Of a stretch of DNA of 64,000 nt, positions 16,181-24,409 are shown piece by piece (position 1 is the stretch's first letter; each line of letters opens with the position of its first letter). The position numbers and the translations under genes are program-made. The DNA is from Prolixibacteraceae bacterium. GTDB lineage: Bacteria; Bacteroidota; Bacteroidia; Bacteroidales; Prolixibacteraceae. Location: assembly GCA_021740385.1 (NCBI GenBank), contig JAIOZY010000019.1, positions 1 to 64,000 on the forward strand, written 5' to 3'. The notes beneath the pieces were generated by a model. It was given only the letters and a program-made list of their open reading frames with translations, was not told the origin of the DNA and ran no database searches.

Positions 16181-19100
16181 TTATAATGCTTTCCAGCTTT
16201 TCACTCGTATTTGTTGGTGGCATCCATTCTTGTCTGACTGATTATCAAGGTTGCCTTCCACTCCTGCCGGAAGTGTTTGCGCTCCGCCGGTATTGGGCGA
16301 ACGGTTCCATCCGGAGGGTTGTTTCGTAATACAAAAAGTGTTACCCACTCTTTGTGGTAGATCGTATTTGTGAATGGGGTTGGTATATATCCTGTCTCCG
16401 CCAAATGTAATTAAACCCTCTCCCGGATCTCTGTGACCATTGTTGTTAGTATCGTCATATAGCAATGTTGTCGCATTTTGGAACCAGCCATCGAAATTGT
16501 CATAAAGCATAACACAGTTTTCAGGGCCGCTGGTTTGGCCATTTCGGGCAAATACCTGGTATACTTTAACAGGATTGCCTGCAGCATTAACTAACCGGTT
16601 TTTACCACCAATTATTCTAAGCCTTCTTCCTTCGGGTGAAAAAAATCTGTCAATTTTATCACCATGGTGCATCACGTTAACACTGTGACCAAGCTCATGG
16701 GCTACAGTTTTTTCTAGTGCTTTGGGCCTTGGAATTATAACATTACCCAGAATACCAAGATTGATAGTCTGTTTGATATTTAAAATATCCTGCCTGTTAA
16801 CCAGTGTTTTGTATACTATCTTAGGAATAATAAAGTATTCGCCGTTATGAAAGCGTGGCGAATCACATTCACAAATTCCGTACAAGCCGGCCATCCCGTT
16901 TTTTTCATCAAGCCAAATGCCGTGTTGTTCGCCCCAGTCGTCTTCTTCGCTTGTTTTGGGACAGTGTTTTTCATTTTTACACCGGTTGTAATTTATTTCA
17001 ATAGGATGAAGCTGGTTGGCAGGTGTTCCGTAGTCGGGGTCGCTGGCAAACAGTTGAATCTGAAGGTCGCCAAGTTGCCACAACTCTTTTTCGTTGATTT
17101 CCCGGATCATCATATTTGTTTCCCGAAAATAGGTCAGGGGAAGATTTTTTTCATTCCGGATGAATACATCCATGATATTAACGGGTGTGCGGTTGTGCCA
17201 TCGTAGCTTGCCAGAAGAACTGAGTACAAATCCACGATATTCCTGATAATTGGTTAAGCCATCTCCTTTAACAGGGCTAAAGCTGGGGATGGAGTCCTCA
17301 TCTTTTGTTGCCGGGGCCCCGTTTTCATCTTGTTGTGCCCCGTCGGCAATGTCGTTGTTGTTATCATCGCGTGGCAATTTTATTGTATTGTCGCCGGTAC
17401 AGCAATCATTGGTTTTTTTGCACGGTGGGTCACCGGGTTTCTCCCGGGGCGGTATTTGTTCGCAGTGGTTGGCTTTTGCAAGTGTTTTACAATATGCACC
17501 ATAATCTTCAACCCTGATTGAAGGGAATATATTGGTAACTCGCTTTTTTGAAACAGCATACAGGTAATGATGATCGTGTGAGGGATTGTCGTTATCCCAA
17601 ACAATCTTTGTCGGATTCTTAAACGTAGTTGAAGTGTCCTTCATTAAAATCCAGTGGTCTTTGTTTTCTTCTTCATCGAAGAACATGTCCGGGTTCCGGT
17701 TCAGCAATATGTTTGCATCTAAGTTGGCTGGTTGTGGCGGATAATTCATGCAAATACCCGGCTCACGCGAAAGGTTTTTCAGTTTTGTGTAAATGATCTT
17801 TTTCCTGCCGTTTGCCATCCATTTGCCGTCTTTGCAAACGTAAATCATGGGTTTTACATACCCGGGAACACGGCCGTTAGCCCCATAGGGCAGCCAGTCT
17901 TCATCAACTTTTACCAGGTCGATCCCCAGTTTGTTCCCTTTTATTTTTTTCTTGACAGTTTTGTCTTTGTCATCGTACTGGCCGCCGGCATCCCTTATGG
18001 TCAGGGTCATTTCAAATTCCCCCTCTTCATCGGGGGCCTGCCATATTACTTCCCTGCCGTGAGCGCCTCGGGGGAACCAGCCTTTGTCGCAACTCCATTC
18101 GTATTCAAGGTAATCGTTAAATTTAAGGGTTTTTGAATCGGGGGCTGTGCAAATTTCACCCACGGGTACACATACCAGGTCAATTTTGTCGTCATCACTT
18201 CCCCAGGCTTCTAACTTGGCGTAGTCGCCATAACAAACCTCATCGGGTATGGCCGTTATTCCACCGTCAAGTTTTGAGCCTTTTTTCCACGTGTGTTGCG
18301 GCAGGCATTCATCTTCCTGTGGTTCGGGGCAGGGTTCGTAAATGTCGTCGGGTTTGTCGAGGGTGAAATTGTAAACGTACCAGTCTTCTACTTCGCCCGG
18401 GTCGACAAATTCATGCGGGGTCGATTTCCAGTCGTCTTTGGGTTTTATTTCCCGCTTTATTTTCATGGTTAGGTAAGCCGTAAAAGGTTTATGGTCGGGG
18501 GCTTTGGTTGGGTCGTCGTGAAAGGCTGTAACTTTTATTTTTATGGTTTTTTCGGTAATGGTATCTTCAATTTCGGGTGGATTGTACAGCACGTTCATCC
18601 CTTTTTCGGTTTTGGTTTCGGTGCCTTCGTTAATTTTTATGAAACCGCCTTCGCCGCTAAGTTTTTCCCACTCGTAACGTACATTGGCCTGCAGGTCGTG
18701 ATTTTTGATCCATGGTTGTGCTGTGCAAAAACACTTTTGCACAAGGCAATGCTTGTCGAACGAAAGCACTTTTAACGGCATGGGGTCATCGGGTAACCTG
18801 CGCATCATCACAGTTGGATAAACATCGATGCTGAATTGTTTGAGTTGCATTTCGCTCTCAACCCGGCACGTGTTTTTGGGGCATTCAAGGTCGGCAACGG
18901 TTTCTCCGTCATCACCAACGGGCGAGTACCTGATACATTGTGGGTCGGATAAAATGTTTTCGGTTGTACCGTCGTCGAGAATAGTTGTACCCTGAACCTG
19001 GTAAATAAAAGCTTCGCCCGGTTCAATAAATTCTTCAATATTAAAATTGTGAGAAATGATTGCCGATTCAGCGTTATCGAAAGGCATTTCTGCTTCGATG

Positions 19101-20521
19101 GGTTCGCTCATCCCCAATATTACCCTGGGTGGAGGATCACCTTCGCCAGCCCATACAGGGCGTAATGGCCCCCACTCCCAGCCGGGAGGAAGGGCAGGGG
19201 GTTCGGGTCCGGTTTCGCCAGTCCAGCGAGGGCCTGCAGAACCCCATTCCCAGCCTGGAGGCAAGGGCGGCAGGCCTTCGGAGCCTCCCCAGTCTTCATC
19301 GTCAATATCGCTGCCGGGTAAGGGAGGCGTGTCATCGATGGGTACATCGGTGTCGGGGCCATCAACGGGCGTAGTTGTTTGTCCGCCACCTGTTGTAACG
19401 GTTCCCCCGCCAGGGGTAACGGGTGCGTCGGTGCCCGGCCGGTTGCCGGGTGTGACGGGTGTTGTGGGTGTGGTTGGTTTTCCCGGTGGCGTAACGGGTG
19501 TTCCGGGTGTGGTCGGGGGCAAACCCGGCGGATCGGTTGGAGTGCCTGGGGGGTATTGCCCACATGGGTTTTCATATAAAATGATGTTGAAATGGCTGAA
19601 GTTGCCTGTGGTAACCCAGTCGAATGATATGTTGGGGTCATTAACCTTGTAAGTGACGTTGCCAACACAGGTTGCAACGGGATTAAGCAGTGATATGCTT
19701 CTTTCAGTTTCAGGTAGTTTGGGGCTTATTGCTGGTTCATCGGTTTTGTATACAAACGTGAATATTTCGCTTTTGCCATCGTTTTGTCCCACTGTATTGC
19801 CAGCTGCATCAACGGCCTGTACCATCCAGCAGTATTTGTTGCCGGGTATCATTTCCATGGCTCCCATGGGGTAAGCTGCCGAGGTTTCCATAATGCCGTC
19901 TTCAATGTGCCATACATTCGATGTTATGGCTTCCTCGGGTGTTTGTACCTCATCAAGTTCGGCTATAATTAAACGGTATTGGATCTCTTTTGATGCGTTA
20001 ACCGGCATTGGGGGCGCCCAGGTAAATAATGGCTGGACTTCGTTTACCTCTATCACATCAACCGGGGAAATCAGCTCGGGCGGTGAGGGTTTTTCAATTT
20101 CAATGTTTATGCATTTTTCTGCCAGTAAGTATTCCATTTCGGCATCGATTACACGAACACAAAACGTGTAAAAACCGGCCGGTGCATTGCCTGTTCGGAG
20201 AAGTGTTTCACGATAATTGGTATTGTAGCTGGCTGTTAATGGTCCCGCATTGTCTTCGTTGAGGTATGTAACACCCGGGGGAATTTCAATCACTTCGGAT
20301 GAGGCTTCTAAAACCACACCGTCTCTTTCCTCGGTTACATTGCCTTTCAGGTAAACCCAGGCAGCATCTGTGCCATCATTTGAAACAATTACAGCATTGT
20401 TAAAACTCGTCAGGTTTAATTCACCGGGTGGCGGGGGGATTATTTCAACCGATATGTTGCTTTCCTGGGCAGTAAGCGTGTGCATCAGAAAAACGAACAG
20501 AATAAGAAGGGATTTTTTCAT
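16181..20521 (-). CDS. Large secreted multidomain protein with a metzincin-like zinc site
   Basis: A 1446-residue exported protein. A signal peptide ends near residue 18 (LMHTLTAQES). Residues ~20-145 resemble the N-terminal domain of Bacteroidota TANFOR-type surface proteins (tentative), and ~150-265 a fibronectin-III-like domain (PLFTWAPPMP). A Pro/Thr/Gly linker at ~320-465 ends in two near-copies of LPPGWEWGxxxPxWxGE. A PKD-like segment lies near 810-870. Residues ~1050-1095 carry calcium-loop-like DDNNNDIADG and GDGLTNYQEYRGF. The catalytic-looking AHELGHSVNVMHHGD has His 1275, Glu 1276, His 1279 and His 1285, matching HExxHxxxxxH of metzincins but with Asn at the usual Gly. NCVMLYDN follows near 1355. 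No clear type IX sorting domain is seen. It is probably a surface peptidase; activity is inferred. Confidence 0.85.
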   Translation of the reverse strand: MKKSLLILFVFLMHTLTAQESNISVEIIPPPPGELNLTSFNNAVIVSNDGTDAAWVYLKGNVTEERDGVVLEASSEVIEIPPGVTYLNEDNAGPLTASYNTNYRETLLRTGNAPAGFYTFCVRVIDAEMEYLLAEKCINIEIEKPSPPELISPVDVIEVNEVQPLFTWAPPMPVNASKEIQYRLIIAELDEVQTPEEAITSNVWHIEDGIMETSAAYPMGAMEMIPGNKYCWMVQAVDAAGNTVGQNDGKSEIFTFVYKTDEPAISPKLPETERSISLLNPVATCVGNVTYKVNDPNISFDWVTTGNFSHFNIILYENPCGQYPPGTPTDPPGLPPTTPGTPVTPPGKPTTPTTPVTPGNRPGTDAPVTPGGGTVTTGGGQTTTPVDGPDTDVPIDDTPPLPGSDIDDEDWGGSEGLPPLPPGWEWGSAGPRWTGETGPEPPALPPGWEWGPLRPVWAGEGDPPPRVILGMSEPIEAEMPFDNAESAIISHNFNIEEFIEPGEAFIYQVQGTTILDDGTTENILSDPQCIRYSPVGDDGETVADLECPKNTCRVESEMQLKQFSIDVYPTVMMRRLPDDPMPLKVLSFDKHCLVQKCFCTAQPWIKNHDLQANVRYEWEKLSGEGGFIKINEGTETKTEKGMNVLYNPPEIEDTITEKTIKIKVTAFHDDPTKAPDHKPFTAYLTMKIKREIKPKDDWKSTPHEFVDPGEVEDWYVYNFTLDKPDDIYEPCPEPQEDECLPQHTWKKGSKLDGGITAIPDEVCYGDYAKLEAWGSDDDKIDLVCVPVGEICTAPDSKTLKFNDYLEYEWSCDKGWFPRGAHGREVIWQAPDEEGEFEMTLTIRDAGGQYDDKDKTVKKKIKGNKLGIDLVKVDEDWLPYGANGRVPGYVKPMIYVCKDGKWMANGRKKIIYTKLKNLSREPGICMNYPPQPANLDANILLNRNPDMFFDEEENKDHWILMKDTSTTFKNPTKIVWDNDNPSHDHHYLYAVSKKRVTNIFPSIRVEDYGAYCKTLAKANHCEQIPPREKPGDPPCKKTNDCCTGDNTIKLPRDDNNNDIADGAQQDENGAPATKDEDSIPSFSPVKGDGLTNYQEYRGFVLSSSGKLRWHNRTPVNIMDVFIRNEKNLPLTYFRETNMMIREINEKELWQLGDLQIQLFASDPDYGTPANQLHPIEINYNRCKNEKHCPKTSEEDDWGEQHGIWLDEKNGMAGLYGICECDSPRFHNGEYFIIPKIVYKTLVNRQDILNIKQTINLGILGNVIIPRPKALEKTVAHELGHSVNVMHHGDKIDRFFSPEGRRLRIIGGKNRLVNAAGNPVKVYQVFARNGQTSGPENCVMLYDNFDGWFQNATTLLYDDTNNNGHRDPGEGLITFGGDRIYTNPIHKYDLPQRVGNTFCITKQPSGWNRSPNTGGAQTLPAGVEGNLDNQSDKNGCHQQIRVKSWKAL

Positions 20522-20751
20522 ACTTGCAGGTTATTTGAATTACAGGTTGATTGTTGATTCAGGCAACAAAAAAAACATAATTTACAAAAAATGAAATTAA
20601 GAGTCTAATTTTTGATAATAATCTTTTGGGAGCTATATACAGAATATTTCGATAAAAGCCCGATTTTGTATATTTTAGGCTATATTTAGTAAACAAAGCA
20701 AAAAAACGATAACTTGAAAAAATGTTACGATAATTTTATAAAATTTGAAAA

Positions 20752-21645
20752 ATGATGGGATCAATTTCAAAAGAATTATTTGCCGAAATTGAAACTGAAT
20801 ATGAAAAAAAAATCGGAAGCAATCTGAATATTAAAAAATCGGAAGCCGTTGGTGGCGGGTGCATTAGCCAGGCTTTTAAAATTTATACATCTTCGGGGAA
20901 TCTTTTCCTTAAAATGAACACAAGAGGCCCGGCCGATATGTTTATCAGGGAAGCAGAATCGTTGAAAGCTTTTCATAAATCGAAAAACGAATTCATTGTT
21001 TTTCCCAAACCTTTGCTTGCAAAAGAGATTGATAGTGAACCCGGTTACCTGCTAACCGATTACCTTGAACCCGGACAGAGCGGAAACGACGACGAAAAAC
21101 TCGGACGCGGTATAGCACAGTTGCATCGGGTTGAAAATGAGCGATTCGGATTCAGCCATAATAATTATTGCGGCTCGACAAAACAGGATAATACCTTTAA
21201 AAACGATTGGGTAACGTTTTATGTTGAAAACCGTATCGGGTATTTGTTAAAACTAATTGCTACGTCGGGGGGGTGGAGCAGTTCTGATCAACGGGTTTCT
21301 GACAGTTTTTTGCAGAAAGTACCTGAATTGTTGCCACAAAATTCAACGCCTTCGTTAATACATGGCGATTTATGGTCGGGTAATTACATGTACTCGCGTA
21401 AAGCGCCTGCGCTTATCGACCCCTGTGCCAGCTACTGCGACCGCGAATTTGAAATGGGCATGATGACCATGTTTGGCGGTTTTTCGCCAACAGTTTATGC
21501 CGCTTACAACGAGCTTTACCCTTTGCCTGCAGGCTGGCGCGAACGAAACCTTATTTACCAGTTGTATCATGTTCTGAACCATTATTATATTTTTGGCGGG
21601 TACTATATAAACCAGGCGCTGGATATTATGAAACACTATATTTAA
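20752..21645 (+). CDS. Fructosamine/ketosamine kinase family protein
   Basis: A 297-residue cytosolic kinase of the protein-kinase-like fold that phosphorylates sugar adducts on amines, leading to deglycation. The key motif HGDLWSGN (residues ~204-211, with catalytic Asp 206) and the metal-binding DPCASYCDREFE segment near 223 are intact. The N-terminal glycine-rich part (AVGGGCISQAFKI) and LKMNTRG with the ATP-site Lys near 52 fit the family, and length is normal. There are two adjacent ATG codons (20752, 20755); either could start it. It is a single gene with no functional partner nearby. Family is firm; whether it acts on glycated protein or free amines is not visible. Confidence 0.92.
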   Translation: MMGSISKELFAEIETEYEKKIGSNLNIKKSEAVGGGCISQAFKIYTSSGNLFLKMNTRGPADMFIREAESLKAFHKSKNEFIVFPKPLLAKEIDSEPGYLLTDYLEPGQSGNDDEKLGRGIAQLHRVENERFGFSHNNYCGSTKQDNTFKNDWVTFYVENRIGYLLKLIATSGGWSSSDQRVSDSFLQKVPELLPQNSTPSLIHGDLWSGNYMYSRKAPALIDPCASYCDREFEMGMMTMFGGFSPTVYAAYNELYPLPAGWRERNLIYQLYHVLNHYYIFGGYYINQALDIMKHYI

Positions 21646-21771
21646 ATAACAAATTCCAAATTCTGAATAGCGGGTTACTGTATAGATAACGCAACCCGAC
21701 AGCGCCTTCAAGACCAGTCGGCGTTTTGTCGTTTTTGAAAAATAGCCTTTGAATTTGTTTCGTAATTTTCC

Positions 21772-21786
21772 AAACCTTCAAGGTTT
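21772..21786. repeat. Second copy of the AAACCTTCAAGGTTT repeat arm
   Basis: Identical over 15 bases to the left arm of the inverted repeat at 173-187 and again followed by CGGAAA-like sequence. Here the second arm is missing. This supports a dispersed short repeat family in this genome. The upstream 21646-21771 contains imperfect GC-rich inverted repeats that may terminate the kinase gene. Confidence 0.55.
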
Positions 21787-21797
21787 CGGAAATCCCC

Positions 21798-21981
21798 CTC
21801 TTTCGGATTTGTACAAAACAAGTTCAAAGCGCTAGTGCGCCCCAATGGTCGGGGTGCGATCCGCGCTTCCCAAACATAGAATTTTTAATTCCAAAGAAAC
21901 TGAAACTCTTTATGCAAAATCCTAAAAAGGATCACAGATCCTTAGCTTGTTAGTCGCGGATGACATATCCGCAACAGCGGA
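21798..21981. repeat. Structured repeat, copy 1, left flank of toxin-antitoxin module
   Basis: About 184 bases that recur at 22588-22760 in the same orientation with roughly nine positions in ten identical by eye, plus a 10-15-base indel. Shared blocks include TTCAAAGCGCTAGTGCG, CGCGCTTCCCAAACATAGAA and ACTCTTTATGCAAAATCCTA. Several hairpins can form within it: AGGATC-ACA-GATCCT near 21928 and GCGGATGACATATCCGC near 21956. The pair brackets the toxin-antitoxin genes exactly. Confidence 0.85.
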
Positions 21982-22023
21982 GGAGCTAAATAGCGGGGAT
22001 TGTAATTTCATAAGTCGTAACTG

Positions 22024-22308
22024 TTAACCGAAAATTTCGGAATGGGAGCCAATCCTGGCAAGTTTAATGGTAAGGCCTTGGTCGTTTTCTTTACATATTA
22101 AAACAAGATCGGGTAAAATGTGAATGTCGTGATAACCTTTGTAGTTGCCGGCTAACGGGTGGGGCTTGTTTTTTTGAGGAATATTTGATAACCCGCCTTC
22201 TTCGAGTTTTAAAACGACATCAAACAATAAAGAAAACTTTTTTGCTGATTGTTTTTTGAGTTTTTTTAAGTCTTTCTTGAATTGGGTGGAATAGATGAGT
22301 TCATACAT
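22024..22308 (-). CDS. YafQ-type (RelE/ParE superfamily) mRNA interferase toxin
   Basis: A 94-residue toxin expected to enter the ribosome A-site and cleave mRNA. It matches YafQ in pattern: MYELIYSTQFKKDLKKLKKQ at the N-terminus, HPLAGNYKGYHDIHILPD in the middle and IGSHSEIFG at the C-terminus. The residues corresponding to the YafQ catalytic His and Asp set (HPLAG, DIH, LPD, SHSEIF) are all present, so it is probably active. Length is normal. The antitoxin gene precedes it by two bases on the same strand. Long near-identical repeats lie on both sides, suggesting the pair moved or was duplicated as a unit. Toxin activity is inferred from family. Confidence 0.9.
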   Translation of the reverse strand: MYELIYSTQFKKDLKKLKKQSAKKFSLLFDVVLKLEEGGLSNIPQKNKPHPLAGNYKGYHDIHILPDLVLICKENDQGLTIKLARIGSHSEIFG

Positions 22309-22310
22309 AA

Positions 22311-22502
22311 TTATATGCTGTTAAACAAATTGGCAGCCGAATGGGCTTTTCCCCCTTCACCATTTTCAAGTTCATCAATAGCCCTTCGGGTTTTTTCGTT
22401 ATAAGTATTCGTGTCAATAATTTTTGCGTACTGAACTTTTTTAAGCTGTTCCAGTAGTCTTTTTGCCTCGGAATAACGTGTATCTAGTATTACAGTTGCC
22501 AT
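22311..22502 (-). CDS. Antitoxin partner of the YafQ-type toxin
   Basis: A 63-residue, charged small protein (MATVILDTRYSEAKRLLEQL at its start) ending two bases before the toxin start codon, the normal layout for a RelB/DinJ-like antitoxin gene. The frame extends 34 codons further upstream, but I choose the ATG at 22502 because a perfect promoter box lies at 22520-22527 and because the extension runs into the flanking repeat. The sequence does not show an obvious ribbon-helix-helix, so the antitoxin class is uncertain. It should bind and neutralise the toxin and autorepress the promoter. Confidence 0.8.
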   Translation of the reverse strand: MATVILDTRYSEAKRLLEQLKKVQYAKIIDTNTYNEKTRRAIDELENGEGGKAHSAANLFNSI

Positions 22503-22519
22503 AATAGTAATTGTTTTTA

Positions 22520-22527
22520 CAAATTTA
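22520..22527 (-). promoter_or_regulatory. Candidate promoter of the toxin-antitoxin operon
   Basis: On the minus strand it reads TAAATTTG, a perfect -7 box, 17 bases before the antitoxin ATG. It lies between the antitoxin gene and repeat copy 2, so the module carries its own promoter. Confidence 0.45.
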
Positions 22528-22587
22528 CAAAATTTGATTTGAAAGTAAGTATAATTGAACGCTAACGACGTGCAATTATCATCCTCG

Positions 22588-22760
22588 CTCTTTCGGATTT
22601 GCACAAAACAAGTTCAAAGCGCTAGTGCGGATCAGCGATCCGCGCTTCCCAAACATAGAATTTTTAATTCCAAAGAAACTGAAACTCTTTATGCAAAATC
22701 CTAAACAGGATCACAGATCTTTAGCTTGTTAGCCGCGGATGATATATCCGCAGCAGCGGA
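22588..22760. repeat. Structured repeat, copy 2, right flank of toxin-antitoxin module
   Basis: About 173 bases matching 21798-21981 in direct orientation. Differences include GTGCGGATCAGCGATCCGCG in place of a longer version with an extra ATGGTCGGGG segment in copy 1. Hairpins GCGGATC-AGC-GATCCGC and GCGGATGATATATCCGC are present. Immediately after, up to 22898, I see only a small palindrome (AATCCCTCCGGGATT near 22782) and no gene. Confidence 0.85.
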
Positions 22761-22898
22761 GTTATAAATGCTATAAACATGCAATCCCTCCGGGATTAAT
22801 TAAGAAAGCCGACTATTTTGGGAATGAGGCATCAGAAATGCAAATTCCAATGAGAGGATACATTGTGCCATATACCCTTAATCTGCTTCTTTGTATAC

Positions 22899-24098
22899 CT
22901 AATCACTGATACAACGTATACTTAATCCGTAATACTTGTCAAATCGGACCCGGAATAATTCTGAGCCAAAACAACAATATAAGCTTCTAACAAATGACTG
23001 AGAACTGTCGTATTCAGTACTGCTCCACCAATGTCCGCTTTCCCAAATAGCACAAAAAAAACCACTACCATATGTAGCGGCACAAAAGGCACCGCCAGGA
23101 GGACCGTTAAATCCGCTACTATTGTTACTAAGCTGATCGTTTCCAACATTTCCTTCTGAGGAAGTAGGTAACCAGTAGGAATTAGAAGCAAGTGATTTCC
23201 CAATATCATCACCGCTCCCTTCGTACCCGAAACCATTATTTATCAGAAAATCGACAAGGGTTGTCTATTCATCATCACTAGGCAAATGCCAACCACTAGG
23301 GCAAGCGCTTATAGCTGCCTGCCAATTGTACAATACACCATAAATTTGATAGTTTTCAATGGCCTTTGCTTCGTTCACTTCTGTGCCTTCATATTCATAT
23401 ACATAATATAAAGGAATAGTATATGATTGTTCTGAAGGTCGATTAATTTGTGGCAAATAAGCTAGGTTTTCTGCCATCCATATTTGCTCTCCAATTTTAA
23501 CCGTGTTATAATAATTTCCATCCCTCTCATCAAAAATCCCTCCTCCAGATTTAATTGTATTCTCCAGTCTTGAAATTCTTGTATTTAATAAATCAACATA
23601 CACTTTTGTAGCTGCATCTTGATAATCAACAGGATCAGCTACATTCGAAACAACATTATTATCAGCATCAACAGCACCTTTTACATTTTTTGCATGTAGT
23701 GCATACGGCACGCTCATAATTTCACTTGTACCAGCTATGGAGTAACTGGTTCCACCTTCAGGGTCGGTTTCCACTTTCAGGAAATAAGGGCCATCGCCCC
23801 AGTCGATTGAGGAAAAAGTCCCAGTGGCTGGTGTGCCATTGCCAACTTCAATAGTTGCCAGCCCGTTCACATTGGTTTCGGGAGTATGGGTTTCAACATA
23901 AACCGCTGTGCCATCGGCTGTGCCATGCAGAATGCTTATTCTAATACCTACCGTTTGTGAACGGACTAATTCGCCGCTTGCATCGCGGATTACCGACTGG
24001 TAACTTACTTTCTCAGGGGACTGAGCACTTGAAACTACACTTAAATATACAAATGCAATGCTTAGTAAAATGCGGGAAAGAATTCTGATTTTTTTCAT
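22899..24098 (-). pseudogene. FISUMP-domain secreted protein interrupted by an amber codon
   Basis: The frame runs from ATG at 24098 to TAG at 22899-22901 (about 399 codons) and is broken once, by TAG at 23265-23267, without any frameshift. The N-terminus has a signal peptide (to SSAQ, ~26), then a beta-rich region with VSYQSVIRDASGELV, then a Fibrobacter succinogenes major paralogous domain starting near GNYYNTVKIGEQIWMAENLA (~205). Before the stop it reads CPSGWHLPSDDE and resumes TTLVDFLINNGFGYEGSGDD, where family members have Trp in the DDEWTTL context. TGG to TAG is one base, so this is a fresh nonsense mutation, a sequencing error, or a readthrough site. The downstream half ends normally with YYGLSIRCISD. 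Probably a surface protein of unknown role. Confidence 0.85.
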
Positions 24099-24388
24099 CG
24101 TTTGCCTGGCTTTATCAGTTTATGTTAGGTTTTTCATCGATTATTAATATGTTTCCAGGTGTTTTACATACAAAATCAGAACTAAATTAAGATATTTTTC
24201 AATAAAAACAATGTGTGATGTTTTTCTTCGGAATTACAAATTCCGAAAAGCGTGTAATAACACATTATTATTGTTGTTAATAGATACTGCCGTAGAAACA
24301 AAAATGCCGTGTCCTTCATTTGCTCATTAATTCAAGATTTTTTTAGCTTGATCCTCTTCAGGGGATTTAGGGGTGATTGTTTTTTTTA

Positions 24389-24396
24389 TAAATTTG
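24389..24396 (+). promoter_or_regulatory. Candidate -7 box for the AddA-like gene
   Basis: TAAATTTG (24389-24396) matches TAnnTTTG exactly and lies 13 bases before the ATG at 24410, implying a very short leader. No good -33 element is visible. The rest of the 24099-24409 spacer is AT-rich and shows nothing else. Confidence 0.35.
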
Positions 24397-24409
24397 GAAT
24401 TTATAAACA

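Noticed and set aside
19056-19652. A 198-codon plus-strand frame rich in Gly, Pro and Val opposite the giant secreted protein
   Set aside because: It is the antisense shadow of the Pro/Thr/Gly-rich linker of the minus-strand gene; low-complexity codons keep it open. No start context or family.
22503-22604. A 34-codon N-terminal extension of the antitoxin
   Set aside because: It contains the candidate promoter and runs into the flanking repeat; the residues look non-coding (many Phe, Tyr, Cys).
22922-23236. A 104-codon hydrophobic frame on the minus strand
   Set aside because: It is an off-frame reading of the FISUMP gene; the correct frame continues through the amber codon with clear homology-like sequence.
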